From Bacillota bacterium (lineage in GTDB: Bacteria; Bacillota; Desulfotomaculia; Desulfotomaculales; Desulforudaceae), in NCBI GenBank assembly GCA_040757205.1, contig JBFLXL010000009.1, forward strand, positions 28,681 to 92,680: 64,000 bases of DNA. Direction: 5' to 3'. Position 1 is the stretch's first letter, and each line of letters begins with the position of its first letter. Position numbers and translations under genes: made by a program. Below the pieces are notes generated by a model that saw only the letters and a list, made by a program, of their open reading frames with translations, searched no databases and had not been told where the DNA came from. Positions 7,918-16,287 of the stretch are shown one piece after another.

Positions 7918-10707
7918 ATGGATTACAGCAAAACCCTGAACCTCCCGACAACCGAATTCCCGATGCGCGCCAATCTGCCGCAGCGGGAACCGGAAATCGG
8001 GCGGTTCTGGGACGAAATCGACATCTACCAACTGGTGCAGGCCAAAAATGCCGGGCGGCCGAAGTTCATTCTGCACGACGGCCCCCCGTATGCCAACGGA
8101 CACATCCACCTGGGCACTTCGCTCAACAAAATCCTGAAAGATATGGTGGTCAAGTTCAAATCAATGGACGGCTACAGTGCGCCGTACGTGCCGGGGTGGG
8201 ACACCCACGGACTGCCCATCGAACAGCAGGCCATCAAACAGCTCAAAATCAAAAGGAGCGAGCTTGGCCCCGTTGAGTTCCGGCGGAAGTGCCGGGAATA
8301 CGCCCTGAAATTCGTGGACATCCAGCGCGCCGAGTTTACGCGGCTGGGAGTGCGCGGGGAATGGAAAAACCCCTACCTGACCCTGCAACCCCATTTCGAA
8401 ACCCGCCAGATTGAGGTTTTCGGCGAGATGGCCAAGCGGGGCTACATCTACAAGGGGTTGAAGTCGGTATACTGGTGCGCGGACTGCGAGACCGCGCTGG
8501 CCGAGGCTGAAGTGGAATACGCGGAAAAAGAGTCTCCGTCCATCCACGCCGCTTTTCCGGTGGTTGACGGCCGGGGACTCGTGCCGGATCAAGGCGCGGC
8601 CATCGTGATTTGGACCACGACGCCCTGGACCATCCCGTCCAACGTCGCCATCTGCGTGCACCCGGAGTTTATGTATGTGCTCCTTTTTAGCGGGGGCCGG
8701 GCTTATCTGGTGGCCCGGGACCTGGCCGACGGTTTCCGGCAGGTGCTGGGCGACCCCGGGGCCGAAGTCGAACGGGAGTTCCGCGGGGCGGAGCTGGAGG
8801 GGGTAGTCTGCCGGCACCCCTTCGTCGAGCGCGATTCGGTGGTGGTGCTGGGCGATTACGTGACCCTGGAGCAGGGCACCGGCTGTGTGCACATCGCGCC
8901 CGGGCACGGCGAGGAAGACTTTGCGCTCGGTCAACGCTACCACCTGCCCGTCATTTCGCCGATCAACGGCAAGGGCTGTTTCACGGCCGAGGCCGGGAAC
9001 CTGCTGGACGGCATCTTCTACCTTGACGCCAACCCGGTGGTGGTGCGAGAGCTCGAGACACGCGGGGCGCTGGTGAGGCATTCGCGGACGCGGCACCAGT
9101 ACCCGCACTGCTGGCGGTGCAAGCGCCCGGTGTTTTACCGCGCCACCGAGCAGTGGTTTGCTTCCATCGACGGTTTCCGCAGGCACCTTTTGGAAGCTGT
9201 CGACCGGGTGGATTGGATTCCGGCCTGGGGCCGGGACCGGATTTACGGGATGGTCGCCGGCCGCGGCGACTGGTGTATTTCCCGGCAGCGCCTCTGGGGC
9301 GTGCCCATCCCTATTTTCTACTGCGGTGATTGCGGCCGGGCCGTGATCACGGACGAAACAATCGGTCATCTAAAAGGGCTTTTCGCACAATACGGTTCCG
9401 ACGTATGGTATGCCCGGGAAGCCGCGGAACTGGTGCCGCCCGGCTTGGCCTGTCCGCATTGCGAAGGCCGGGGAGAATATACGAAGGAACTGGACACTAT
9501 GGATGTGTGGTTTGACTCGGGGTCCAGTCACTGGGCGGTGCTCACCCAGCCCGACTACTGGCCGGAACTGCATTGGCCGGCGGACATGTATCTGGAGGGA
9601 AGCGACCAACACCGGGGCTGGTTCAATTCCTCGCTCACCACGGCGGTGGCCGTCACCGGCGAGCCGCCGTACCGGGCCGTGCTCACCCACGGCTTCGTGG
9701 TCGACGAACAGGGACGGAAGATGTCCAAGTCGCTGGGTAACGTTGTCGAGCCGATGGAAGTCCTCAAGGAACTAGGCGCCGACATCCTGCGGCTGTGGGT
9801 TTGCTCGGCAGACTACCGGGGAGATCTGGCGGTCTCACCCGGTATCCTGAAACAAATGTCCGAGGCCTACCGAAAAATCCGGAACACTTTTCGTTTTTTG
9901 CTGGGCAACCTGCAGGACTTCGATCCCGAAAGGGACACGGCAGCCTACGCGGAACTGACCGAACTTGACCGGTACGCCCTCCTGAAGTTGCACCGGGTAA
10001 TGGACCGGGTGCTGCGGGCCTACCGGGAATACGAGTTTCACCAGGTCTACCACACATTATACAATTACTGCGTCACCGACTTGAGCGCCTTCTACCTGAA
10101 CGTGATCAAGGACCGGCTGTACTGTGAACCGGCCGCGTCGGTCAGCCGCCGGGGGGCGCAGACTGTGCTCTACGGCGTGCTCGACTCCTTGGTCCGGCTG
10201 CTGGTGCCGGTGCTGGCCTACACCACCGAGGAGGTTTGGAGGCATTTCCCGGCCAACGGCAAGAAACCGCCCAGCGTACAGCTCTTGGAGATGCCCGAAC
10301 CAAACCCCGAATACATGGACGATGAACTGGAACGGCGTTGGGAGCGGCTCCTGGCGGTGCGCCAGGACGTGCTCCGGGTGCTGGAGAGCGCGCGCCAGGA
10401 GAAGCTGATCCGGGACGCGCTCGAGGCGGAAGTAGTGCTCTGTGCGGAGCCGGAGCTGCTTGGATTTCTCAGGGAAAACCAAGCCCAACTACCGGTTGTT
10501 TTTGTCACTTCATCGGTGCGAGTGCTGCCGGCGGTGCAGACGGGAGAGGGGGCCGTCTCCGGAACCGTACCGGGGCTTTTGGTGGCCGTGCGCCGCGCCC
10601 CCGGCACCAAGTGCGTGCGCTGCTGGACCTACGGCGAAATCGGGTTCGATCCGGAACATCCCGAAATCTGCCCCCGCTGTGCCGCCACCCTGGGATCAAA
10701 CCTTTAG
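7918..10707 (+). CDS. ileS: Isoleucyl-tRNA synthetase
   Basis: A 929-residue class I synthetase charging tRNA-Ile. The HIGH-type motif is GHIHLGTS (residues 61-68) and KMSKS is at 601-605. The inserted CP1 editing domain spans roughly 190-400, with TTTPWTIPSN and GTGCVHIAPGHGEEDF. Near the C-terminus, CVRCWTYGEIG...CPRC (about 899-925) is the zinc-binding finger of bacterial-type IleS. The gap to divIVA is only 35 nt, so no T-box leader fits; it is probably read through from the division cluster. Confidence 0.96.
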   Translation: MDYSKTLNLPTTEFPMRANLPQREPEIGRFWDEIDIYQLVQAKNAGRPKFILHDGPPYANGHIHLGTSLNKILKDMVVKFKSMDGYSAPYVPGWDTHGLPIEQQAIKQLKIKRSELGPVEFRRKCREYALKFVDIQRAEFTRLGVRGEWKNPYLTLQPHFETRQIEVFGEMAKRGYIYKGLKSVYWCADCETALAEAEVEYAEKESPSIHAAFPVVDGRGLVPDQGAAIVIWTTTPWTIPSNVAICVHPEFMYVLLFSGGRAYLVARDLADGFRQVLGDPGAEVEREFRGAELEGVVCRHPFVERDSVVVLGDYVTLEQGTGCVHIAPGHGEEDFALGQRYHLPVISPINGKGCFTAEAGNLLDGIFYLDANPVVVRELETRGALVRHSRTRHQYPHCWRCKRPVFYRATEQWFASIDGFRRHLLEAVDRVDWIPAWGRDRIYGMVAGRGDWCISRQRLWGVPIPIFYCGDCGRAVITDETIGHLKGLFAQYGSDVWYAREAAELVPPGLACPHCEGRGEYTKELDTMDVWFDSGSSHWAVLTQPDYWPELHWPADMYLEGSDQHRGWFNSSLTTAVAVTGEPPYRAVLTHGFVVDEQGRKMSKSLGNVVEPMEVLKELGADILRLWVCSADYRGDLAVSPGILKQMSEAYRKIRNTFRFLLGNLQDFDPERDTAAYAELTELDRYALLKLHRVMDRVLRAYREYEFHQVYHTLYNYCVTDLSAFYLNVIKDRLYCEPAASVSRRGAQTVLYGVLDSLVRLLVPVLAYTTEEVWRHFPANGKKPPSVQLLEMPEPNPEYMDDELERRWERLLAVRQDVLRVLESARQEKLIRDALEAEVVLCAEPELLGFLRENQAQLPVVFVTSSVRVLPAVQTGEGAVSGTVPGLLVAVRRAPGTKCVRCWTYGEIGFDPEHPEICPRCAATLGSNL

Positions 10708-10715
10708 TCTGATCC

Positions 10716-11255
10716 CTATCGGTAAAGGAAGTTGTAGATGCGGTAGTGGAGCAGGACCTTTCTCACGAACCGTCGGGTTTCCGGGAAGGGGATCTGTTCC
10801 AGGTTACCTGCTTCCCCCGTCCAGCGGTCCTCGCCAAGCCATGTCCGGACGTTGCCGCGCCCCGCGTTGTATGCGGCCAAAACCAGGATGGGGTTCCGGC
10901 CGAACTCTTCGTTAAGGTACGCCAAGTACCAAGTGCCGAACATCAGGTTGGTTTCGACGTCGTTCAAGGCCTCGGGTTCGAACTCCTCCGCGCCGAGCTG
11001 TTCGGCGATCCAGTTCCCTGTTTCAGGCATGATCTGCATCAAGCCCAGGGCCCCTTTGGGGGACTCCGCCGTCGGCCGGAAGTTGCTCTCGGTTTTGATC
11101 ACGGCGGCCACGAAGTAGGGGTCGAGGCGCTGCAGTTGGGAGTAGTGAAATACCAGTTCCTGGTGGGGGAAGGGATAGAAGTGACGCCCGATGCGTTCAG
11201 CATTGAAGGCCAGGATTATGAGCAGGATGACGAGCAAACACCCAAGTTTCTTCAA
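10716..11255 (-). CDS. Lytic transglycosylase, SLT family
   Basis: 179 residues. An N-terminal hydrophobic helix (residues ~4-18) acts as signal or anchor. The SLT domain carries the catalytic Glu in AAVIKTESNFRP, then GALGLMQIMPET and the LAAYNAGRGNVRTWL block. It cleaves peptidoglycan glycan strands to 1,6-anhydro products outside the membrane. Start is TTG 11255 with GGAGTGA upstream. It is the last gene of the minus-strand run polA-mutM-ytaF-coaE and lies 6 nt after coaE. Its 3' end faces ileS with only 8 nt between. Confidence 0.9.
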   Translation of the reverse strand: MKKLGCLLVILLIILAFNAERIGRHFYPFPHQELVFHYSQLQRLDPYFVAAVIKTESNFRPTAESPKGALGLMQIMPETGNWIAEQLGAEEFEPEALNDVETNLMFGTWYLAYLNEEFGRNPILVLAAYNAGRGNVRTWLGEDRWTGEAGNLEQIPFPETRRFVRKVLLHYRIYNFLYR

Positions 11256-11261
11256 TACTGA

Positions 11262-11855
11262 TCACTCCGGCTTGATCTTGGTCCAGTACTTTATAACCTG
11301 TTGCCTGGTCCTTGTCAAGGACCCATTAGTGTCGATTATCCGGTGGGCGTGTCTGCTTTTTATTTCCTGAGGCATCTGAGCGGCGAGGATCCCGGCGGCC
11401 GTCTCGGAGGAAAGCCCGCGGGCCTGGAGACGCTTCAGCTTGACGTCCGGATCGGCCACGGTCAGCCAGACCTCGTCAACCAGCTTTTCCATTCCGGTTT
11501 CGAAGAGAAGCGGCACCTCAGCCACCAGCACCCCGGAGCCGCCTTCACGGGCCGCGGCGATCTCACGCTCCAGAACTTCCAGAACCGGAGGATGGATGAT
11601 CCGGTTCAAAACCTCGCGCTCTCCGGGGTCAGTGAACACGCGGGCCGCCAGACGGGGCCTGTCCAGGGTGCCGTCAGGCTTTAAAAGGTCCCGGCCGAAT
11701 ACCCGGGCGATCTCTCGGAGCACGGGCGTTCCCGGCTCGGTCAACCGGCGGGCGATCCGGTCGGCGTCCAGCACGACCGCGCCCAGTTCCGCCAGGATCC
11801 GGGCCACCGTACTCTTGCCGCTGCCGGCGTCACCGGTGAGTCCGATAATCTTCAC
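11262..11855 (-). CDS. coaE: Dephospho-CoA kinase
   Basis: 197 residues catalysing the last step of CoA synthesis, phosphorylation of the 3'-OH of dephospho-CoA. The P-loop is GLTGDAGSGKST close to the N-terminus. VVLDADRIARRLTEPG, IIHPPVLEVLEREI and VLVAEVPLLFETGMEKLVD are CoaE family blocks. GTG 11855 is taken as start because CoaE normally begins M-x-IIGLTG; an in-frame start 21 codons upstream would add an atypical leader. The polA-mutM-coaE-transglycosylase order is common in Clostridia. Confidence 0.93.
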   Translation of the reverse strand: MKIIGLTGDAGSGKSTVARILAELGAVVLDADRIARRLTEPGTPVLREIARVFGRDLLKPDGTLDRPRLAARVFTDPGEREVLNRIIHPPVLEVLEREIAAAREGGSGVLVAEVPLLFETGMEKLVDEVWLTVADPDVKLKRLQARGLSSETAAGILAAQMPQEIKSRHAHRIIDTNGSLTRTRQQVIKYWTKIKPE

Positions 11856-11948
11856 AGAGCACCATTCCGTTCTCCGAAGCCAAAGTATATTTACCTTTTT
11901 TGGCCGCTTGTGTCCCATCGTATCATTGATGGCCGGGCGCGGCCAAAC

Positions 11949-12575
11949 CTAGGCCACGGTGCGCAGGACGCCCAGGACGATGAGCAGGCAGCCCGGCAGG
12001 AGACTGACCTTGTAGCTCAGGAGGTGGGCGGAACGCTCTCCGAGTACCATGCCCAGGTGCAGCAGCGTGAACAACCCGACCACCACGAACAAGGGCACAA
12101 ATACGGAAGCGAGCCCCGACAAAGCGATGGCGAAACCAGCGGCAAAAGCGTCCAGAGCCAGGGCCATTCCCAGCACCACCGCTTCCCGGGCGGAAATGCA
12201 TCCGGAACCGTCCATGTCGGCATCCAGCGGCTCCAGGAGTACCTGGATAACCATACCCAACTGGGGAATCCGGATGCTTAGCGTCCTCCGGGTGGAACTG
12301 CGCAGGGCCTGGAGCAAGATCCAGAACCCAAGCAAGATCAGGAGCGCCCCCCCCAGGAACCGGGCTGCATCCGGAGGGATTCCCCGAGCCGCCAGGTGCC
12401 CCAGGAACAAAGACAGGCTGATCGTCAAACCCGAAGTCAGGCTGATAATGACCATCGACGCGATCGGGACTCTGATCCGGCGCAAGCCGTAGGCCAAACC
12501 GGCAGCAAAGCCGTCGAGGCTCAAGGCCAACCCAAAAACCAACAAAACCGCTAATTCCAAGCTTGCACCCTCCAC
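11949..12575 (-). CDS. ytaF: Sporulation membrane protein YtaF (MntP-like) with an EF-hand loop
   Basis: 208 residues and six predicted membrane segments arranged as two related halves, each with a SLDGFAAGLAYG / ALDAFAAGFAIA signature as in MntP manganese exporters. YtaF is the sporulation-linked branch. The loop between halves holds D120-M-D-G-S-G-C-I-S-A-R-E131, a canonical 12-residue EF-hand pattern (D1, D3, S5, G6, I8, E12), suggesting calcium binding. GTG 12575 has AAAGGTGA 7 nt upstream. The transported ion is unknown. Confidence 0.85.
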   Translation of the reverse strand: MEGASLELAVLLVFGLALSLDGFAAGLAYGLRRIRVPIASMVIISLTSGLTISLSLFLGHLAARGIPPDAARFLGGALLILLGFWILLQALRSSTRRTLSIRIPQLGMVIQVLLEPLDADMDGSGCISAREAVVLGMALALDAFAAGFAIALSGLASVFVPLFVVVGLFTLLHLGMVLGERSAHLLSYKVSLLPGCLLIVLGVLRTVA

Positions 12576-12589
12576 GGACTCTTCACCTT

Positions 12590-13453
12590 TTAGACTATGG
12601 GAGGGGTAGAGCTTTGGTGCTTGGAAAAAGGTTGGCAGTCAGGGCAGAAGTGGGTACCGCGCCCGCCGCAGCGGATCCGCTTCACCGGAGTACCGCACGC
12701 CGGGCAAGGGACCCCCTTTTTGCCGTAAACCCGCAGGATTTCCTGAAACCGGCCCTGCTGCCCGGCGCCGTCGACATAGTGCTGCACACTCGTCCCTCTG
12801 TAAGCCACACCCTCCGCCAGTACTTCCCTGATGACCCGGTACAGGGTAAGCGCTTCCCGGACGTCCAGACCGGCGGCGGGCCGCTCGGGGTGGATCCCGG
12901 CCCGGTAGAGCGCCTCGTCGGTGTAGATGTTCCCCAATCCGGCCAGGAAGGTCTGGTCCAGAAGCAGGGGCTTGATCATCCGCCTGGACCGGGCGAGCCG
13001 CCGGATGAAATCCTCCTCCACGAATCCGGCGCCGAGCGGTTCGACCCCCAACTCCCGCAGCCCGGGCACACGCCGCACCTCCCGTGCGGGCACCAGCCAC
13101 ACCCGGCCGAACTGGCGCAGGTCGGTGAACCTTAACAACCCCTGGTCCAGGTGCAGGACCAAGTGGGTGTGTTTGGGGCGGGGCTCGGACGGGCCGAGGC
13201 CCCTGTACACCAGTTGTCCGGTCATGCGCAGGTGCAGGATCAGCGCCCAGGCTTGCGACAACTCCACCAGGATGTACTTCCCGCGCCGGCTCAAACCCAG
13301 GATTTCACGCCCTTTGATCAGCCGCGCGAATTCTGCCGGTGACGGAGCGGCCACCACCTTCGGCAGCAGCACCTCGGCCCGTTCCACCACCAGTCCGGTG
13401 AGCCGGGTTCCCAAGTCACGCACGATAGTCTCTACCTCAGGAAGTTCAGGCAT
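12590..13453 (-). CDS. mutM: Formamidopyrimidine-DNA glycosylase
   Basis: 287 residues. The N-terminus PELPEVETIVRDL carries the catalytic Pro and Glu directly after the start Met. The conserved Lys is in RRGKYILVEL, and the H2TH region includes AGLGNIYTDEALYRAGIHP. The C-terminal zinc finger is CPACGTPVKRIRCGGRGTHFCPDCQ. It removes 8-oxoguanine and Fapy lesions and nicks the strand. Its start overlaps the end of polA by 22 nt, so it is translationally coupled to polA. Confidence 0.95.
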   Translation of the reverse strand: MPELPEVETIVRDLGTRLTGLVVERAEVLLPKVVAAPSPAEFARLIKGREILGLSRRGKYILVELSQAWALILHLRMTGQLVYRGLGPSEPRPKHTHLVLHLDQGLLRFTDLRQFGRVWLVPAREVRRVPGLRELGVEPLGAGFVEEDFIRRLARSRRMIKPLLLDQTFLAGLGNIYTDEALYRAGIHPERPAAGLDVREALTLYRVIREVLAEGVAYRGTSVQHYVDGAGQQGRFQEILRVYGKKGVPCPACGTPVKRIRCGGRGTHFCPDCQPFSKHQSSTPPIV

Positions 13454-16068
13454 CGGGTCACCTCGTCTATTTGGCGCACTTCATACCAGTTGGGCCCGAT
13501 TTTCAGGTCGACGGTCAGGGGCACGGAAAGCGGCAGCACATTTTCCATTTCGGCTTTGACCAGCGGGGCTACCGTGCACACTTCTTCCGCCGGCGCATCG
13601 AAGATAAGCTCGTCGTGCACCTGCAGGATCATCAGCGTTTTTAAGTCCCGCTCCCGTAAGCAGGCGTGGATATTGACCATGGCCAGCTTGATGATGTCGG
13701 CCGCAGTGCCTTGAATCGGCGTGTTGACCGCCGCCCGTTCCCCAAAGCTCCGCACGGTGTGGTTGGCGCTCGCGAGCTCGGGAAGAGGCCGGCGGCGGTT
13801 CAAAGCCGTGGTCACGTAACCGCGCTCCCGGGCCGAACGGATTGCGGCGTCTATATATTCCTTTACCCCGGGCAGGCAGGTGAAATACCTCCGGATGTAC
13901 TCTCTGGCCTCGGCCCGGGTTACCTTAAGGTCCCTGGCCAGCCCGAAATCGCTGATCCCGTAAATGATGCCGAAATTGACCGCTTTGGCCCGGCTCCGCA
14001 TCTCCGGGGTGACCATATCCAGCGGCACGCCGAAGACCTCGGCGGCCGTCCGGGCGTGGATGTCCTCTTCATTCCGGAAAGCGGTGATCAGTGCTGGATC
14101 CCCCGACAGGTGCGCCAGGATGCGCAGCTCGATTTGAGAGTAGTCCGCGGTCAGAAGCACGCGAGCCGGGTCGCGGGGAATGAACACCCTCCGGATCCGG
14201 CGGCCCTCCTCCATCCGGATCGGGATGTTTTGAAGGTTCGGCTCGGCCGACGATAGTCTGCCCGTGTTGGTTACCGTCTGGTGCAGGGTGGTATGCAACC
14301 GTCCGGTTGCGGGGTCGGCCAGGGCGGCCAGCCCGTCGGCGTAAGTGGTCTTGAGTTTGACCAACTGGCGGTACTCCAGGAGCAGAGCGGCGATTTCGTG
14401 TTTTTCAGCGAGGTCCAGCAGCACTCCGGCGTCGGTGGAGTATCCAGTCTTGGTTTTCTTTCCGGCCGGGAGCGAGAGCTTCTCGAACAGGATGTAGCCC
14501 AACTGGCGGGGGGAATTGAGATTAAAGTCCTCCCCGGCCAAGGCGCAAATCCGGGCGGCGAGTGCGTGCGCCCGGGTGCCGAATTCCTCCGACAGCGCCT
14601 CGAGCTGGTCCCGATCCACGGCCACGCCCACCCGTTCCATGTCCGCTAAGACCCCGGTCAGCGGCATTTCCACCCGGTCAAAGAGGTAGTCGAGTTCATA
14701 CCCGCGCAAATCGGCCCGGAGAACCGGATAAAGCCTTCGGATGCACTCCGCCGCGGCGGCCGGGGCGGCGGGGCCGTGCCCAACCAACACCAGGTTCAGA
14801 TACTGATGGGCCACATCCTCCAGTTGCTGGTTGGCCGCTAAGGGGTTCACCAGGTAAGCGGCCACCATGGTGTCAAAACCGATGTTGAGAAGTCTAAAAT
14901 CCGGAGCCCAGCGCAAAAAGTCCTTGACATTGTGCATATGCTTGGCCACCCCCGGGTCGGCCAAGAGCCCGCGCACACCGGCCAGGATCTCCAAATCGGC
15001 CGCTTGGAGGGGCAAAAGGTAGTTCCCCGTCTCCACACTCAAACCCAGCATCTCGATACCGTTTCGGCCGCGCGCATAGGCGACGGCCACCGCGCCGGCC
15101 CGGCGGGCGTCACCCAGCACAGCCTCCAGGCGGTCGGGCCGGTCCAGGAGCCGGTAGTCGGGGCTGAACGCTTCCACCGGTTTCCCCGCGGGAACGCCCC
15201 CGGTGGCGGGGGCTTCGGTGATCCGGCGCACCAGGCTTCTAAACTCCAGCTTATTGAACACCGCCAACAGGGCCGGCTTGTCCGGACCCGGCCAAGTCTG
15301 GAGGTTTTCCGGTCCCAATCCGGGAACCGCGGTATCAATGGTCGCCAGCTTTTTGGACATTCGGGCCTGTTCGCCGAAGTCCTCCAGTTGTTGCCGGATA
15401 CGGGGGGCGAGCCCGCTCAGGTTTTCCAGCACCGTCTCCAGCCGGCCGTGGTCGGCGAGGAGTTTCGCGGCCGTTTTCGGGCCGATGCCCGGTACGCCGG
15501 GAATATTGTCCGAAGGGTCGCCGACCAAGCCCTTCAGGTCGGCCAACTGTTCCGGGCTGATCCCGAAGCGCTCCCGCGTCTTGGCCGGGTCGTAGCGTTC
15601 GAGGTCGGTGATACCCTTGCGGGTCAGCAGGGCCTGGGTACGGGGCCCGACGAGTTGCAGGACGTCTTTGTCCCCGGTCAGGATCAGGGAGTCATGTCCC
15701 TTTTCACCGGCGATCCGAACCAGCGTGCCGATGAGGTCGTCAGCCTCGTAACCGTCTGCTTCGTGGATGGAGATCCGCAATGCTCCGAGCACATCCCTCA
15801 GTAAAGGCAGCTGGGGGCGCAGGTCGTCCGGCATCGGGGGGCGCTTGGCCTTGTATTCCTGGAAGGTATCATGGCGGAAAGTGATCCGGCCCTTGTCGAA
15901 CGCCACCGCAATTATGTCCGGCTGTTCTTCGGCGATGGACCGCAGGAGCATGTTGGTAAAACCATATACGGCGTTAGTGGGCAAGCCGCCGGAAGTGGTA
16001 AGCGGTGGGACCGCATGGTAGGCCCGATGCAATAGGCTGTTGCCGTCGACCACGAGGAACTTGGCCAT
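13432..16068 (-). CDS. polA: DNA polymerase I
   Basis: 878 residues: an N-terminal 5'-3' flap nuclease (about 1-290, starting KFLVVDGNSLLHRAYHA), a central exonuclease-like domain, and a family A polymerase with motif A LTADYSQIELRILAHLSGD, O-helix region RSRAKAVNFGIIYG and motif C QVHDELIFDAP. In the central domain the DxE of proofreading motif I is missing (the strand reads AVAVAYARGRNGIEML), so 3'-5' proofreading is probably lost, as in Bacillus and Thermus Pol I. ATG 16068 follows AGAAGGTG. It is first in the polA-mutM-ytaF-coaE run. Confidence 0.95.
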   Translation of the reverse strand: MAKFLVVDGNSLLHRAYHAVPPLTTSGGLPTNAVYGFTNMLLRSIAEEQPDIIAVAFDKGRITFRHDTFQEYKAKRPPMPDDLRPQLPLLRDVLGALRISIHEADGYEADDLIGTLVRIAGEKGHDSLILTGDKDVLQLVGPRTQALLTRKGITDLERYDPAKTRERFGISPEQLADLKGLVGDPSDNIPGVPGIGPKTAAKLLADHGRLETVLENLSGLAPRIRQQLEDFGEQARMSKKLATIDTAVPGLGPENLQTWPGPDKPALLAVFNKLEFRSLVRRITEAPATGGVPAGKPVEAFSPDYRLLDRPDRLEAVLGDARRAGAVAVAYARGRNGIEMLGLSVETGNYLLPLQAADLEILAGVRGLLADPGVAKHMHNVKDFLRWAPDFRLLNIGFDTMVAAYLVNPLAANQQLEDVAHQYLNLVLVGHGPAAPAAAAECIRRLYPVLRADLRGYELDYLFDRVEMPLTGVLADMERVGVAVDRDQLEALSEEFGTRAHALAARICALAGEDFNLNSPRQLGYILFEKLSLPAGKKTKTGYSTDAGVLLDLAEKHEIAALLLEYRQLVKLKTTYADGLAALADPATGRLHTTLHQTVTNTGRLSSAEPNLQNIPIRMEEGRRIRRVFIPRDPARVLLTADYSQIELRILAHLSGDPALITAFRNEEDIHARTAAEVFGVPLDMVTPEMRSRAKAVNFGIIYGISDFGLARDLKVTRAEAREYIRRYFTCLPGVKEYIDAAIRSARERGYVTTALNRRRPLPELASANHTVRSFGERAAVNTPIQGTAADIIKLAMVNIHACLRERDLKTLMILQVHDELIFDAPAEEVCTVAPLVKAEMENVLPLSVPLTVDLKIGPNWYEVRQIDEVTRCLNFLR

Positions 16069-16122
16069 TGGAACACCTTCTCTCTGGTTTAGCGTATTAT
16101 TTCACCGGTCCCGTTGCGGATA

Positions 16123-16140
16123 CCTGCCGTTACCGGCAGG
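16123..16140. repeat. Perfect 7-bp hairpin between polA and the SEC-C gene
   Basis: CCTGCCG / CGGCAGG with a 4-nt loop. No T-run follows on either strand, so it is not an obvious terminator. It lies in the ~220-bp divergent gap between the polA start and the likely start of the next gene. Confidence 0.4.
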
Positions 16141-16287
16141 CCGAAAAGGCTGGCCCGACTGAGAATTTCTTGGCTTTCAAAGGGAATTTTAACGGGCGCG
16201 CAGGGCAGGAGACTTTGTTTAGGAGTCGAATACACTCTTGAAGGACCAGGGTCTCGCTGTAATTCAAGGCGCAGAGGGGGTTGGACC

